Source of the DNA: Rugamonas rivuli
Lineage (GTDB): Bacteria > Pseudomonadota > Gammaproteobacteria > Burkholderiales > Burkholderiaceae_D
DNA length: 64,000 nucleotides
Reading direction: 5' to 3'
Assembly (NCBI RefSeq): GCF_009380165.1
Contig: NZ_WHUF01000012.1
Span: 1-64,000 of the forward strand
A model generated the notes under the pieces. The model searched no databases and had not been told where the DNA came from. It worked only from the letters and a program-made list of their open reading frames with translations. Shown one piece after another: positions 7,566-15,484 of the stretch. Numbering within the stretch: the first letter of the stretch is position 1; every line of letters starts with the position of its first letter. Made by a program: the position numbers and the translations under genes.

Positions 7566-8525
7566 TCAGAAGGCGGGGTTGGCGCGCGTGAGGTAATACC
7601 ATTCGCTGTTGGCGCCGGCAGCGGCGTCGGGGAACAGGATGCGGCCGTCGAACTCGGCCAGCACCGGCGTGCCGTCGAGGCGGGTGCCGATCTGTTCGCC
7701 TTGCCGCACCGGATCGAAGCTGGACCAGGCGCGGCTGAAGCGGTCGTCCGCATGCTGCTTGTCGTAGACCGCCACCATGCTCAGCGCTTCCATCGCATCG
7801 TCGGCGATGGGCTCGGGCGAGGGCGCGTCGATCAGGCCGAGGAATGCCAGGGTGTTGACGATGGCGCGGTAGCCGACCTCGGGCGCCTGCGGATCGGCGT
7901 GCTGGCCGCATTCGAGCGTCAGCGCATAGCCGCCGGTGCTGCGCATGTATTCGGTGGTGCCCATGCCGTAGCGCAGCACGGTTTGCAGTTCGCCTTCGTT
8001 GCGCAGGCGGCGCTGCACGCCGGCGCCGTAGGTGCGCAGCCAGCCGTCGACGAAGCGCCGCACGCCGAGCCGCCGCGCCATTGCGCGTTCTTGCTGCTCG
8101 TGCTGGAAGGGTTCCAGCGGACCGTCGTTGTTGCGCGGGCCGACCATGGCGAACGGCTCGCTGGCGGCGTTGAACGAGTGCAGGTCCAGCAGCACGTCAT
8201 GCTGCGCCAGCAGCGGACACAGCCAGTTGGCGACGCGGTCTTCGAAGTCTTGCGGGTTCGGGTTGGGGAACAGGTTGCGATTCAGGTTGCGCTCGCCGGA
8301 GCGTTCGCCCTTGGCGTAGGCCAACGGATTGGCGACGGGGACGAAGGTGACGCTGCCGTTGCGTATCGTCAGCTGGCCGCTGTCCAGTTGCGCCATCACG
8401 CGCGTGATGGCCTGGGTGCCGCAGGTCTCGTTGCCGTGCACGGCGCCGGTGACGATCAGCCGCGTGCCGGGGTGTTGGCCGCTGTATTGAATGGATTTGA
8501 ATTGCAATTTGCTGGCGTCGATCAT
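7566..8525 (-). CDS. Succinylglutamate desuccinylase/aspartoacylase-family zinc hydrolase
   Basis: 319 residues of the M14-like AstE/AspA superfamily. Zinc ligands are visible in VTGAVHGNETCG (His and Glu) and LLDLHSF (His), with an NLNRNLFP segment binding the carboxylate and LECGQH supplying the catalytic Glu. A C-terminal beta domain (GEQIGTRLDGTPVLAEFDGRILFP) is present, as in the family. Enzymes here remove acyl groups from amino acids or polyamine-like amines; the exact substrate cannot be read. It stops immediately next to the stop of the convergent sugE gene. Confidence 0.85.
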   Translation of the reverse strand: MIDASKLQFKSIQYSGQHPGTRLIVTGAVHGNETCGTQAITRVMAQLDSGQLTIRNGSVTFVPVANPLAYAKGERSGERNLNRNLFPNPNPQDFEDRVANWLCPLLAQHDVLLDLHSFNAASEPFAMVGPRNNDGPLEPFQHEQQERAMARRLGVRRFVDGWLRTYGAGVQRRLRNEGELQTVLRYGMGTTEYMRSTGGYALTLECGQHADPQAPEVGYRAIVNTLAFLGLIDAPSPEPIADDAMEALSMVAVYDKQHADDRFSRAWSSFDPVRQGEQIGTRLDGTPVLAEFDGRILFPDAAAGANSEWYYLTRANPAF

Positions 8526-8537
8526 GCCGCTTCCTAT

Positions 8538-8574
8538 CAGTGGTCCGATGCGTCAGTGTAGCATCGGACCACTG
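8538..8574. repeat. Perfect 14-bp inverted repeat between two minus-strand genes
   Basis: CAGTGGTCCGATGC at 8538-8551 and its exact complement at 8561-8574 are separated by nine bases. A strong stem-loop would form in RNA. On the minus strand it lies eight bases after the stop of the DP-EP-like gene and 13 bases before the aspartoacylase start. There is no T-run after either arm, so it could be a weak or factor-assisted terminator, an mRNA end-protector or an operator. Confidence 0.6.
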
Positions 8575-8581
8575 CGACACT

Positions 8582-8941
8582 TTATTGTGGCTCGTTTTCG
8601 ATCTGTGGATCGTGCGAGAATTCTACGCCGTCCTTGTCCTTGAATTTGAGGTTGATATTCAAGGTCATCTTTTCCGTGTTGATGTCATTGAAAGTCATCA
8701 GCAGTCCATCGGTACTGACGCTTGGCGGGCTCAGTTGATTATTCTCTTGTTTCACAGTGAACGTCTTGAACACGATGTTGAGGCCGTCGGTGTCAACCAG
8801 TTGGTAGTTGATCACGGTGTCTGGTTGGGTGATTGCCGGTGCTGCAGGATCGCAATTCACAATGTACTGACCAGGCTTGAGGCCCGGCTTGACGGATACC
8901 TGGATATTGATGAAGGGAGTAGGCGCGACGGAGGAAGTCAT
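8582..8941 (-). CDS. Small protein, possibly DP-EP family
   Basis: 119 residues without signal peptide or membrane segment, predicted to be all-beta (alternating patterns such as VINYQLVDTDGLNIVFKTF and TLNINLKFKDKDG). It has a CDP near residue 30 and a DPQIENEP tail, which brings to mind the small DP-EP family, but this is a weak match by eye. Its start overlaps the stop of the large STAND regulator by four bases (ATGA), so the two are translationally coupled. It is probably a partner or target of that protein. Base composition is visibly less GC-rich than its neighbours. Confidence 0.7.
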   Translation of the reverse strand: MTSSVAPTPFINIQVSVKPGLKPGQYIVNCDPAAPAITQPDTVINYQLVDTDGLNIVFKTFTVKQENNQLSPPSVSTDGLLMTFNDINTEKMTLNINLKFKDKDGVEFSHDPQIENEPQ

Positions 8942-11900
8942 GAGTTCGCTTTCTTTGGTGGGTGGGTGAAAAGGTACTGCAAATATGCCGGGTCGCGATA
9001 GGTCATCGATTCCAGCTGCTTGCTGGCTGATGCAGCCTGCTCATGTTGTTCCAGACAGGCGTGAGCCTTGACCCACGGCGCCAGCACATGGAAGTCGGTA
9101 CTGTCGGCTATCAGAGGGCGTAGGACGTTGCGCGCTTCTTCGCAGGTGCGACGCGCGTTGTCTTCACTGGCGATGTCGGCATTCAGCAGGAGTGCTTCCA
9201 CCAGCCCGTTGCGTATCACTTGGTCCGCCGGCGCCTGCGCATAAAGCTGACGCAGCTTGCCAAGGGCTGGCGCCAGACTGGCTGCCGCCGCTTCGACGCG
9301 ATGTGCACGCAGATGAACAAGTGCCTGGCGCTGCTGTACGTTGGCGAGCATGACTTGCAAGTTTAATTTTTTGGGTTCTAAAGTACTGAGCTCAGAAAAG
9401 CGTTGTTGCAATTGTTCGAGTTCGGTCAGCGTGGCGGCTGGTGGCGCATCGACTCCCGCCGTTTCTACGCGCCGTAATCCGACAATATAGAGATTCCGCT
9501 GCCAGTTGCGGTTGCTTGGGTCATTTTCTACAATGCCTTTCAACAGCGTGTACGCTTGCTGGGAACTGGCGTGGCTCGCACCGAGATCCCCACGCGCCTG
9601 CTTAATTTCAGACTGGTGCGACCATGCAGATGACAGGCGGTTGATCCATAGTGTCTCAGCTGGATAAGTGTCGTGCAGGGTTTGCAGCAGCGCCAACTCG
9701 CGTGCATACAAGGACTCAGCCTGTGCCAGTTGCCCCAGCTGCATTTGCGCGGTGGCCAGCCACGAAAGGCTGTCGGCCAGATCGGCAGTCAACCGTTTGT
9801 TTTTTGGTGTCTTTGCATGGGCGCGGCTTTTCAGTTCAACCGACAGCTTGAATTCGGCGGCGGCGCGGCGCGGATCGCTGCGTTGCAAAGCGAGACTGCC
9901 CAAGCTGTTGTGGGCATAGGATTGCTCGATCCAACCGTCGACATCGTCCGGCGCCCCTTTCGCCTGAAGATCGCTGTAATCGCGATATTCTTCCAGGTAT
10001 TTCTGAGCTGGCACCCACTCCTTTTGATCGACGTGGATTTTTCCCAGCCAGAAGGCGTTTTCGCCGGCGCTTTTTAACAACGCCAGATTGCCAGGTTCGT
10101 TGCTCAATAGCTTGCGGAGTATGTCGCGCCCGGCGAGCAATGCTGTATTCGCACCGGCCGGATCGCCACGCGATATCTTCACCTCGGACAGTAGTTGCAG
10201 TGATTTGGCGCGTTGGGCCAGGGCTGTGTCGCTGTCCTCATTACGCGCCGGATCCGACAAGTACTTCAACGCGCGGTTGCTGACGCTGTCGAGCAAGTCC
10301 AGCTTGCCCAGCGGGCGCAGCTTGTCGACGAAGTCGCCCAGCATGTAGCCCATCAACTCCTCGGCCTCGGTGCGATGCTGCTCTGCCGCCTGCTGCGCCG
10401 AGCGCGCCATCAGGAACAGACCGCCGGCCAGCAGCGTCAGACCAGCCATGACGATGGTGATCGTCAACCGCAGCCGCTCGCCGCGCCGCACGCCTTGCAG
10501 CGAGGCGTGGACGAAGGCCTGCTCCTGCTGCGTGAAGCTGAAGTCGCTGGTCTTGAGCAGCTGGCGCGCTTGATTGGCCTGGGTGCCGGATGGCAGCAGC
10601 ATGTCGGGCTTGCGGCCGCTGTCCTGCCAGCGCCTGGCTTGCGCGCTGATGCGGCTGCGCACCTGCAAGGCCTGGCGGTGTTCCTCGATCCACGCCACTA
10701 CGCGCGGCCAGCGCCGCAGCAGCGCTTCGTGGGCGATGCCGAAGGCCGGCGCGCCGCCGTGCAGATCGCTGACGAACAAGTGCGCATCGACCAGCGCCTG
10801 CACCAGCCCATGGTCGGCCTCGTTGCGCAGCGCCGACCACGGCACGCGGCGCGAGGTGACGGTGGATTCATCCTCCGCCACCAGCACCAGCTGCGACAGC
10901 ACATGCGGCAAGGCGGCGATCTGCGCGCTGCCCAGCGCCGAGATCACTTGTTCGGCGCGCGCGCCGATGGCGCCTTCCAGTCCGCCCAACGCGTGGAAGC
11001 TGGCGTGGCTCAGTTCGCCATCGGGACTGCGCAGGCGATACAGCTCCTGCAGACAGTATTGCAGCAGCGGCAGCGTGTCCGGGCCGGCCTTGGCGGCGTC
11101 GATCAGCACCTGGTCCAGCGATTCGCCGGCGGCATCGACCGTGTAGCGCAGCTGCGCCACTTGCACCGGGTGGCGGATGATCTGGGCGATGTCGGCCGCG
11201 CCGGGCGGCGCCAGGTCGAAGTGGCCGCCGCGCAGCTTCATGCTCATCAGGGCAGGGTAGGCCGTCAGGTGCGGGTAGAAGTCGTTGCGGCAGGCCAGCA
11301 CTAACAATATGCAGCCGGAACGCGCCAGCTGGTCCAGCACGTGGATAAACACGGCGCGCTCCTGCTCGCCGATATGCGGCAGGCGGAAGATGGCTTCGAA
11401 GCGGTCGATGAACAGCATCAGCCGGATCGCCGGCAGCTTGGTTTGCAGCTGGGCGATCAGGCCCGGCAGGTCTTGCGCCAGACGCTGGGCCAGCGATACG
11501 GCGCTGGTGTTTTCAAACAGCAGTTGGCCGTCCAGCTCGGCATCGAGCAGTACGCTGGCCAGGGTGTCGAGCAGGCTGGCCTGGCCCATGTCGGCGCAGT
11601 CCAGTTGCAGATGGCTGGCGATCGCCAGGCCGGATTCGGCCGGCGCGGCGCCCGCTTTCAGGGCGGGGATCAGGCCGGCCTGGATCAACGAGGTCTTGCC
11701 GGCGCCGGACGGACCCAGCACCAGCACCATCGCGCAGGCGGCCTGCACTTGGCTGACCACCACTTGCACTAGTTGGTCGACGCCGAGCTTGCGGCCGAAG
11801 AAGATGGCGGCGTGCTGCTCTTCAAACGCCTCCAGGCCGCGGAACGGCGAGGCGTGCAGCCAGCTGCCGTTGCTGACGTCGTCGTCGTAGCTGAGCTCGG

Positions 11901-12201
11901 CCAGCAAACGATAGCCGCGCTTGCGGATGGTTTCGATATAGCGCGGTTCGACCGCCGAATCGTCCAGCGCCCGCCGCAGCTGCGTGATGATTTTGTGGAC
12001 TGCGTTGTCGCTGGGGGAGATGTCGCCCCAGCACGCATCGAGCAGGGTTTCGGCCGAAACGACGATATGCGGATGTTTGCATAAGTGCAATAAAACATCC
12101 ATGGCGCGGGGTTCCAGCTGGCGGCTCAGGTCGCCGCAACTGAGTGTATTGGTGGCTGGATCGACCCGCCACTGCCCGAAACGAAAACTTTTGTGATTCA
12201 C
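8938..12201 (-). CDS. Winged-helix / STAND-NTPase / TPR signalling regulator
   Basis: 1087 residues. Residues 1-102 are an OmpR/CadC-type winged helix (EPRAMDVLLHLCKHP, AVHKIITQLRRALDD, YIETIRKRGYRLL). Residues 120-560 are an NTPase of the nSTAND1 type: the GLEAFEE...FFGR entry, Walker A GPSGAGKTS (163-171), and Walker B LMLFIDRFEA with Asp266. A membrane helix follows at about 577-600 (ITIVMAGLTLLAGGLFLM). The C-terminal half to 1087 is helical with TPR-like repeats, presumably outside the membrane. The architecture is a one-component, membrane-bound, ATP-dependent transcription switch. It shares an overlap with the small gene at 8582. Direct repeats upstream may be its own operator. Confidence 0.88.
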   Translation of the reverse strand: MNHKSFRFGQWRVDPATNTLSCGDLSRQLEPRAMDVLLHLCKHPHIVVSAETLLDACWGDISPSDNAVHKIITQLRRALDDSAVEPRYIETIRKRGYRLLAELSYDDDVSNGSWLHASPFRGLEAFEEQHAAIFFGRKLGVDQLVQVVVSQVQAACAMVLVLGPSGAGKTSLIQAGLIPALKAGAAPAESGLAIASHLQLDCADMGQASLLDTLASVLLDAELDGQLLFENTSAVSLAQRLAQDLPGLIAQLQTKLPAIRLMLFIDRFEAIFRLPHIGEQERAVFIHVLDQLARSGCILLVLACRNDFYPHLTAYPALMSMKLRGGHFDLAPPGAADIAQIIRHPVQVAQLRYTVDAAGESLDQVLIDAAKAGPDTLPLLQYCLQELYRLRSPDGELSHASFHALGGLEGAIGARAEQVISALGSAQIAALPHVLSQLVLVAEDESTVTSRRVPWSALRNEADHGLVQALVDAHLFVSDLHGGAPAFGIAHEALLRRWPRVVAWIEEHRQALQVRSRISAQARRWQDSGRKPDMLLPSGTQANQARQLLKTSDFSFTQQEQAFVHASLQGVRRGERLRLTITIVMAGLTLLAGGLFLMARSAQQAAEQHRTEAEELMGYMLGDFVDKLRPLGKLDLLDSVSNRALKYLSDPARNEDSDTALAQRAKSLQLLSEVKISRGDPAGANTALLAGRDILRKLLSNEPGNLALLKSAGENAFWLGKIHVDQKEWVPAQKYLEEYRDYSDLQAKGAPDDVDGWIEQSYAHNSLGSLALQRSDPRRAAAEFKLSVELKSRAHAKTPKNKRLTADLADSLSWLATAQMQLGQLAQAESLYARELALLQTLHDTYPAETLWINRLSSAWSHQSEIKQARGDLGASHASSQQAYTLLKGIVENDPSNRNWQRNLYIVGLRRVETAGVDAPPAATLTELEQLQQRFSELSTLEPKKLNLQVMLANVQQRQALVHLRAHRVEAAAASLAPALGKLRQLYAQAPADQVIRNGLVEALLLNADIASEDNARRTCEEARNVLRPLIADSTDFHVLAPWVKAHACLEQHEQAASASKQLESMTYRDPAYLQYLFTHPPKKANS

Positions 12202-12250
12202 GCGGACCTTCTTTGTTCGGATATAAGTTCTTTGTAATCAACAACTTGGC

Positions 12251-12270
12251 ATTCGGAAGGTTTTCGGAAG
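12251..12270. promoter_or_regulatory. TTCGGAAGG direct repeats, candidate winged-helix operator
   Basis: The nonamer TTCGGAAGG occurs at 12251-12259 and again at 12262-12270, an 11-bp period of about one helical turn. OmpR/PhoB-type winged helices bind such tandem half-sites. The repeats lie in the 170-bp AT-rich region between the STAND regulator (minus) and the divergent gene at 12373. Confidence 0.4.
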
Positions 12271-12372
12271 GCCATTTTTAGTCTGTATGGTTACAGTTGT
12301 TTCATATCTACATATTTTTCAAATATTAACATTAACAAGGGGAAACCACACCCCTTTCTACCCGGAGATCTC

Positions 12373-13011
12373 ATGGTTGTTCTGACTGGCCTGAAAGCGC
12401 CATTTGAACTGACGCAGCACGCAATTGCTATTAAGCAACAGGGGATTGATTTTGCGATCCGCTACTACAGCCACCAGGCGGGCAAGAGCCTGTCGCTGGC
12501 CGAGGCCCGGTCGCTGACCGACGCCAGCATCCAGATCGGTGCGCTGTGGCAGGCCGGCGGCGACCACTTGAACTATTTCAGCCGGGCGCAAGGATGCGCG
12601 GACGGCGCCGCCGCGTATCTGATGGCGCAGTCGGTCATCACCCAGCCGTCCGGCTCGGCGATTTACTTCGCGGTGGACTTCAATCCGTCGGACGAAGCCA
12701 TCGCCGGCCCGGTCAACGCGTATTTCGAGGGCGTCAACCAGGCGTTCCGGGCGGCCGGGCCGGGGGAGCCCAAGTATCAGGTCGGGGTGTATGGCTCCGG
12801 CGCCTGCTGCGAGGCGATGGTGTTGAGGGGCTTGGCGGCGCTGAGCTGGCTGTCGCCGTCGCCCGAGTACCACGGCTCGCGCGATTATGTCGGCTTCAGC
12901 CTCAAGCAGCTGGCGGCCGCCAGCCTGCTGGTCGATGACGGCAAGCGCATCAGCGTCGACCTGACGCGCACCAACGATGGCTATCCGGCAGGCCTGTTCC
13001 GGGTGCTGTGA
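12373..13011 (+). CDS. Rv2525c-like glycoside-hydrolase-fold protein (DUF1906)
   Basis: 212 residues. It contains the TIM-barrel pattern of the Rv2525c-like/DUF1906 family: GIDFAIRYYS, IGALWQAGG, IYFAVDFNPSD (acidic strand end), KYQVGVYGSGACC, and a closing SVDLTRTNDG. Related proteins are thought to act on peptidoglycan or related glycans, but no signal peptide is present, so export would need another route. The ATG is preceded by CCCGGAGATCTC. It starts divergently from the STAND regulator and is followed, with overlapping stop/start, by a small gene. The pair may be the regulator's target. Confidence 0.8.
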   Translation: MVVLTGLKAPFELTQHAIAIKQQGIDFAIRYYSHQAGKSLSLAEARSLTDASIQIGALWQAGGDHLNYFSRAQGCADGAAAYLMAQSVITQPSGSAIYFAVDFNPSDEAIAGPVNAYFEGVNQAFRAAGPGEPKYQVGVYGSGACCEAMVLRGLAALSWLSPSPEYHGSRDYVGFSLKQLAAASLLVDDGKRISVDLTRTNDGYPAGLFRVL

Positions 13012-13301
13012 TGTTGACGATACAGTTCACCGAAGCCGTGTCGCTGAAGACGGTCAAGCCCGCCAAGACCATTTTTCTCAACAATACCGGCCAGGATGTG
13101 GTGTTGAAGTTCGTCACCGCGCCGGACATGCTGCTGTCGGCCTACACCATCAGCAATGGCGTCAGCGCGGCGATCGACTGCATCCGGCTGGGCAGGACCG
13201 ATTACTACTCCAGCCACGGCCACAACCACGCGATCGCGGCCGACAGCACGGCGGTGCTCAGCGTGGTCAACAATGTCCTCAGCATGGTGATCTCGCCCTG
13301 A
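13011..13301 (+). CDS. Hypothetical small beta protein
   Basis: 96 residues from the ATG at 13011, which shares a base with the stop of the preceding gene (TGATG); a GTG at 13008 is the alternative start. The pattern of short hydrophobic strands (LTIQFTEAVSLK, AKTIFLNNTGQDVVLKFV, AVLSVVNNVLSMVIS) suggests a small beta-sandwich. No cysteine cluster, signal peptide or known motif other than a SSHGHNH His-rich loop. It is cotranscribed with the Rv2525c-like gene and may be its partner or immunity-like subunit. Function unknown. Confidence 0.7.
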   Translation: MLTIQFTEAVSLKTVKPAKTIFLNNTGQDVVLKFVTAPDMLLSAYTISNGVSAAIDCIRLGRTDYYSSHGHNHAIAADSTAVLSVVNNVLSMVISP

Positions 13302-13318
13302 TTTGGTAAGATGCGGGC

Positions 13319-14479
13319 ATGAATCCTAGTTCCCCTGGCCGCAACGCCGGCCTCGACACCTTGCGCGCTCTGGCCATCGTGCTGGTGTTTGCCAACCATT
13401 ACATGCTGTTTGTCAGCGGTACGCCGACTTTTGGCTGGTTCAGCGAAGTCGGCTGGACGGGTGTCGACCTGTTTTTTGCGCTCAGCGGTTATTTGATCGG
13501 CAACCAGATCCTGGGCGGCATCCGCCGTTCGCGGCTGTCGGATGGGGGCGAGCGCTTTTCGCTGGTGCGGTTTTATGCGCGCCGTCTGCTGCGCACCTTG
13601 CCGAATTTTTACGTCGTGCTGGCTCTGTATGCCTTGTGGCCGGCGTTTCGCGGCACCAGCGTGCTGCCGCCGCTGTGGAAGTTCCTCACTTTTACCCAGA
13701 ATATCCAGCTGACGCCGGGCACGGCGTTTTCCCATGCCTGGTCGCTGTGCGTCGAGGAGCAGTTTTATTTCCTGCTGCCGGCCGTGGCGCTGGCGATCGC
13801 GGCTTGCCGCCGCCCGCTGCTGCTGGCCTGGCTGGCGGTGATCGGCACGCTGCTGGCGGGCATGGCGATCCGCAGCCATCTGTGGACCGCGCATGCGGGG
13901 ATGGTGGAGCAGGGCAGCTTCCATTACTACACGTTGATCTATTACTCGTCGCTGTGCCGCTTCGATGAGCTGGTGGCCGGCGTCGCGCTGGCGCTGCTGA
14001 AGAATCATCATGCCGGGGCCTGGACGCGGCTGACCTCGCGCGGCAACTGGGCGCTGGCGGCCGGCGCGGCGCTGCTGGCGCTGACCTGGTCGCTGTTCAT
14101 CGAAGACCATTACGGCTATGCGATGACCGTGATCGGCTATCCGATGCTGGGTTTGAGTTTTACGCTGCTGCTGATTGCGGCCTTGAGCCCGGGTTCGCTG
14201 TTGCAAAAGCTGCGCGTGCCGGGCGCGGCCAGCATCGCGCTGTGGTCGTATGCGATCTACCTGACGCACAAGACGCTGTGCGTGCTGCTGCGCGCGCCGT
14301 TGCAGGCGGAGGGCTGGGGGCCGGACAGCTGGCAGGCCATCGTGCTGATGAGTGCGGCCAGCGCGCTGGCCGGCTGGCTGTTGTATCTGCTGGTGGAGAC
14401 GCCGTTCATGAAGCTGCGCGATCGCTACGTGCCGGGCAACTTCGCGCGGCAGGCGGTGCCGACTGGCGTTGTCGCCTGA
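13319..14479 (+). CDS. OafA/YrhL-type membrane O-acyltransferase
   Basis: 386 residues, about ten membrane helices, acyltransferase-3 family. Family marks: GLDTLRALAIVLVFANHY near the N-terminus (catalytic-type His in helix 1), GWTGVDLFFALSGYLIG (the R/K-x-x-FFxLSG motif) and WSLCVEEQFYFLLP. Such enzymes transfer acetyl or other acyl groups to lipopolysaccharide, peptidoglycan, capsule or small molecules. There is no SGNH domain. Substrate is not predictable from context. Confidence 0.9.
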   Translation: MNPSSPGRNAGLDTLRALAIVLVFANHYMLFVSGTPTFGWFSEVGWTGVDLFFALSGYLIGNQILGGIRRSRLSDGGERFSLVRFYARRLLRTLPNFYVVLALYALWPAFRGTSVLPPLWKFLTFTQNIQLTPGTAFSHAWSLCVEEQFYFLLPAVALAIAACRRPLLLAWLAVIGTLLAGMAIRSHLWTAHAGMVEQGSFHYYTLIYYSSLCRFDELVAGVALALLKNHHAGAWTRLTSRGNWALAAGAALLALTWSLFIEDHYGYAMTVIGYPMLGLSFTLLLIAALSPGSLLQKLRVPGAASIALWSYAIYLTHKTLCVLLRAPLQAEGWGPDSWQAIVLMSAASALAGWLLYLLVETPFMKLRDRYVPGNFARQAVPTGVVA

Positions 14480-14487
14480 GCAGAAAC

Positions 14488-14567
14488 CGTCGCTCCCGCG
14501 AAAGCGGGAGCCCATACTTCGCCGGACAGATACTCAGCATGGATTCCCGCGTTCGGGGGAATGACGG
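14488..14567. repeat. Paired REP-like palindromes between convergent genes
   Basis: GCTCCCGC-GAAA-GCGGGAGC (14492-14511) forms a perfect hairpin with a GNRA loop. A second imperfect one, ATTCCCGC...GGGGGAAT, lies at 14543-14562. The outer arms CCGTC (14488) and GACGG (14563) are also complementary, so the whole unit can fold as an inverted REP pair. CCCGCGAAAGCGGGA-type elements are common intergenic repeats in Burkholderiales. It separates the acyltransferase and the convergent gene at 14573 and may serve as a bidirectional terminator. Confidence 0.75.
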
Positions 14568-14572
14568 ATTAG

Positions 14573-15037
14573 CTAATTCAGCTCGATCACGTCGAACGGC
14601 GACTGCATCGATCCCAGGAAGGCCATGACGCTGCGTGCGCGTTCGCCCATGTCCTCGTGGCGGGTGGCGGCGATGGCGGCGCGCAGGCCGGGCACCACTT
14701 CGGTGATGTGCGGGCTGTCGTAGGCGTGCACCAGCAGCGCCGCCAGTTCGCTGGCGCGGCCGCGGTTGTTGCGCATGCGTTCTTCCAGCATCGCCAGCAG
14801 AGCGCGCTGCATGCGCGGCGTCGGGTTGGTGATGTAGCCGAACACCAGCGGCGTATTGCCGATCGCCTCGCACAGGCGGCTTTCGATCTGGTCCGGCTTG
14901 ACGTCGGAGGCGATGTCGAAATAGGCGCCGTTCCAGCGCGTCCGTTCGTACGGATGGCCGGGCGGGAAGGAGTCGGCCGTCTCAAAGCCGAGAACGTGGC
15001 TCAGGTAACGCAGCCATTTGAGGAGTGTGGGCATCAT
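14573..15037 (-). CDS. Hypothetical cytoplasmic protein
   Basis: 154 residues, mainly helical, no signal peptide. It begins MMPTLLKWLRYLSHVLGFET and contains GHPYERTRWNGAYFDI and a VFGYITNPTPRMQRALLAMLEER segment. The start may be either of two adjacent Met codons. I do not recognise a family. It stands alone between a REP-like repeat and the divergent small membrane protein gene at 15172. Confidence 0.65.
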   Translation of the reverse strand: MMPTLLKWLRYLSHVLGFETADSFPPGHPYERTRWNGAYFDIASDVKPDQIESRLCEAIGNTPLVFGYITNPTPRMQRALLAMLEERMRNNRGRASELAALLVHAYDSPHITEVVPGLRAAIAATRHEDMGERARSVMAFLGSMQSPFDVIELN

Positions 15038-15171
15038 GCCGGCATTTTATCCTGAGTCGCGATGCTCTACCGAACCTGATGAGCGTCAATCGGTCCCGGT
15101 TTAGAATACGTATGCTTCCATGACCATAAGGACCGACCTGCCGTCATAGGAAAACTACCCTGGAGCCAACA

Positions 15172-15438
15172 ATGCTAGACCGTCTCGCCTTACTCATCGT
15201 TGGGATAATTTGCGCCTGGTTGGCATGGGCCTCCTTGCACTTTGGTGGCGAGCCGATGACAGGCTTGGTCATGGCGGTTGTGTTGGTTGCGTACGCCGTC
15301 GATAACTTTCAACTTCGACGCCAGGTGCGCCAACTGCTTGTGGATCGCGAAAATCGTGAGAAACGTGAGAAGGAAGTTGGACTCAAGCGTTTGATGCGCG
15401 GCTTGCTTGCCGTGCGTGATCAACGCAAGGAAAATTAG
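15172..15438 (+). CDS. Small two-helix membrane protein
   Basis: 88 residues: two hydrophobic helices (ALLIVGIICAWLAWASL and TGLVMAVVLVAYAV), then a highly charged basic/acidic helical tail (DRENREKREKEVGLKRL) likely in the cytoplasm. The ATG follows CTGGAGCCAACA. Codon use is less GC-biased than in surrounding genes. Function unknown. A strong stem-loop follows. Confidence 0.65.
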   Translation: MLDRLALLIVGIICAWLAWASLHFGGEPMTGLVMAVVLVAYAVDNFQLRRQVRQLLVDRENREKREKEVGLKRLMRGLLAVRDQRKEN

Positions 15439-15443
15439 TAAGG

Positions 15444-15476
15444 CAGCCGCCGGACAGCATATCTGTCCGGCGGCTG
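15444..15476. terminator. Bidirectional stem-loop terminator
   Basis: CAGCCGCCGGACAG at 15444-15457 pairs perfectly with 15463-15476 around a five-base loop, giving a 14-bp GC-rich stem. It lies between the stops of the convergent genes at 15172 (+) and 15485 (-). The T-tract is weak on both sides (TTGC; CCTTACT), so some factor dependence is possible. Confidence 0.75.
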
Positions 15477-15484
15477 TTGCACGC

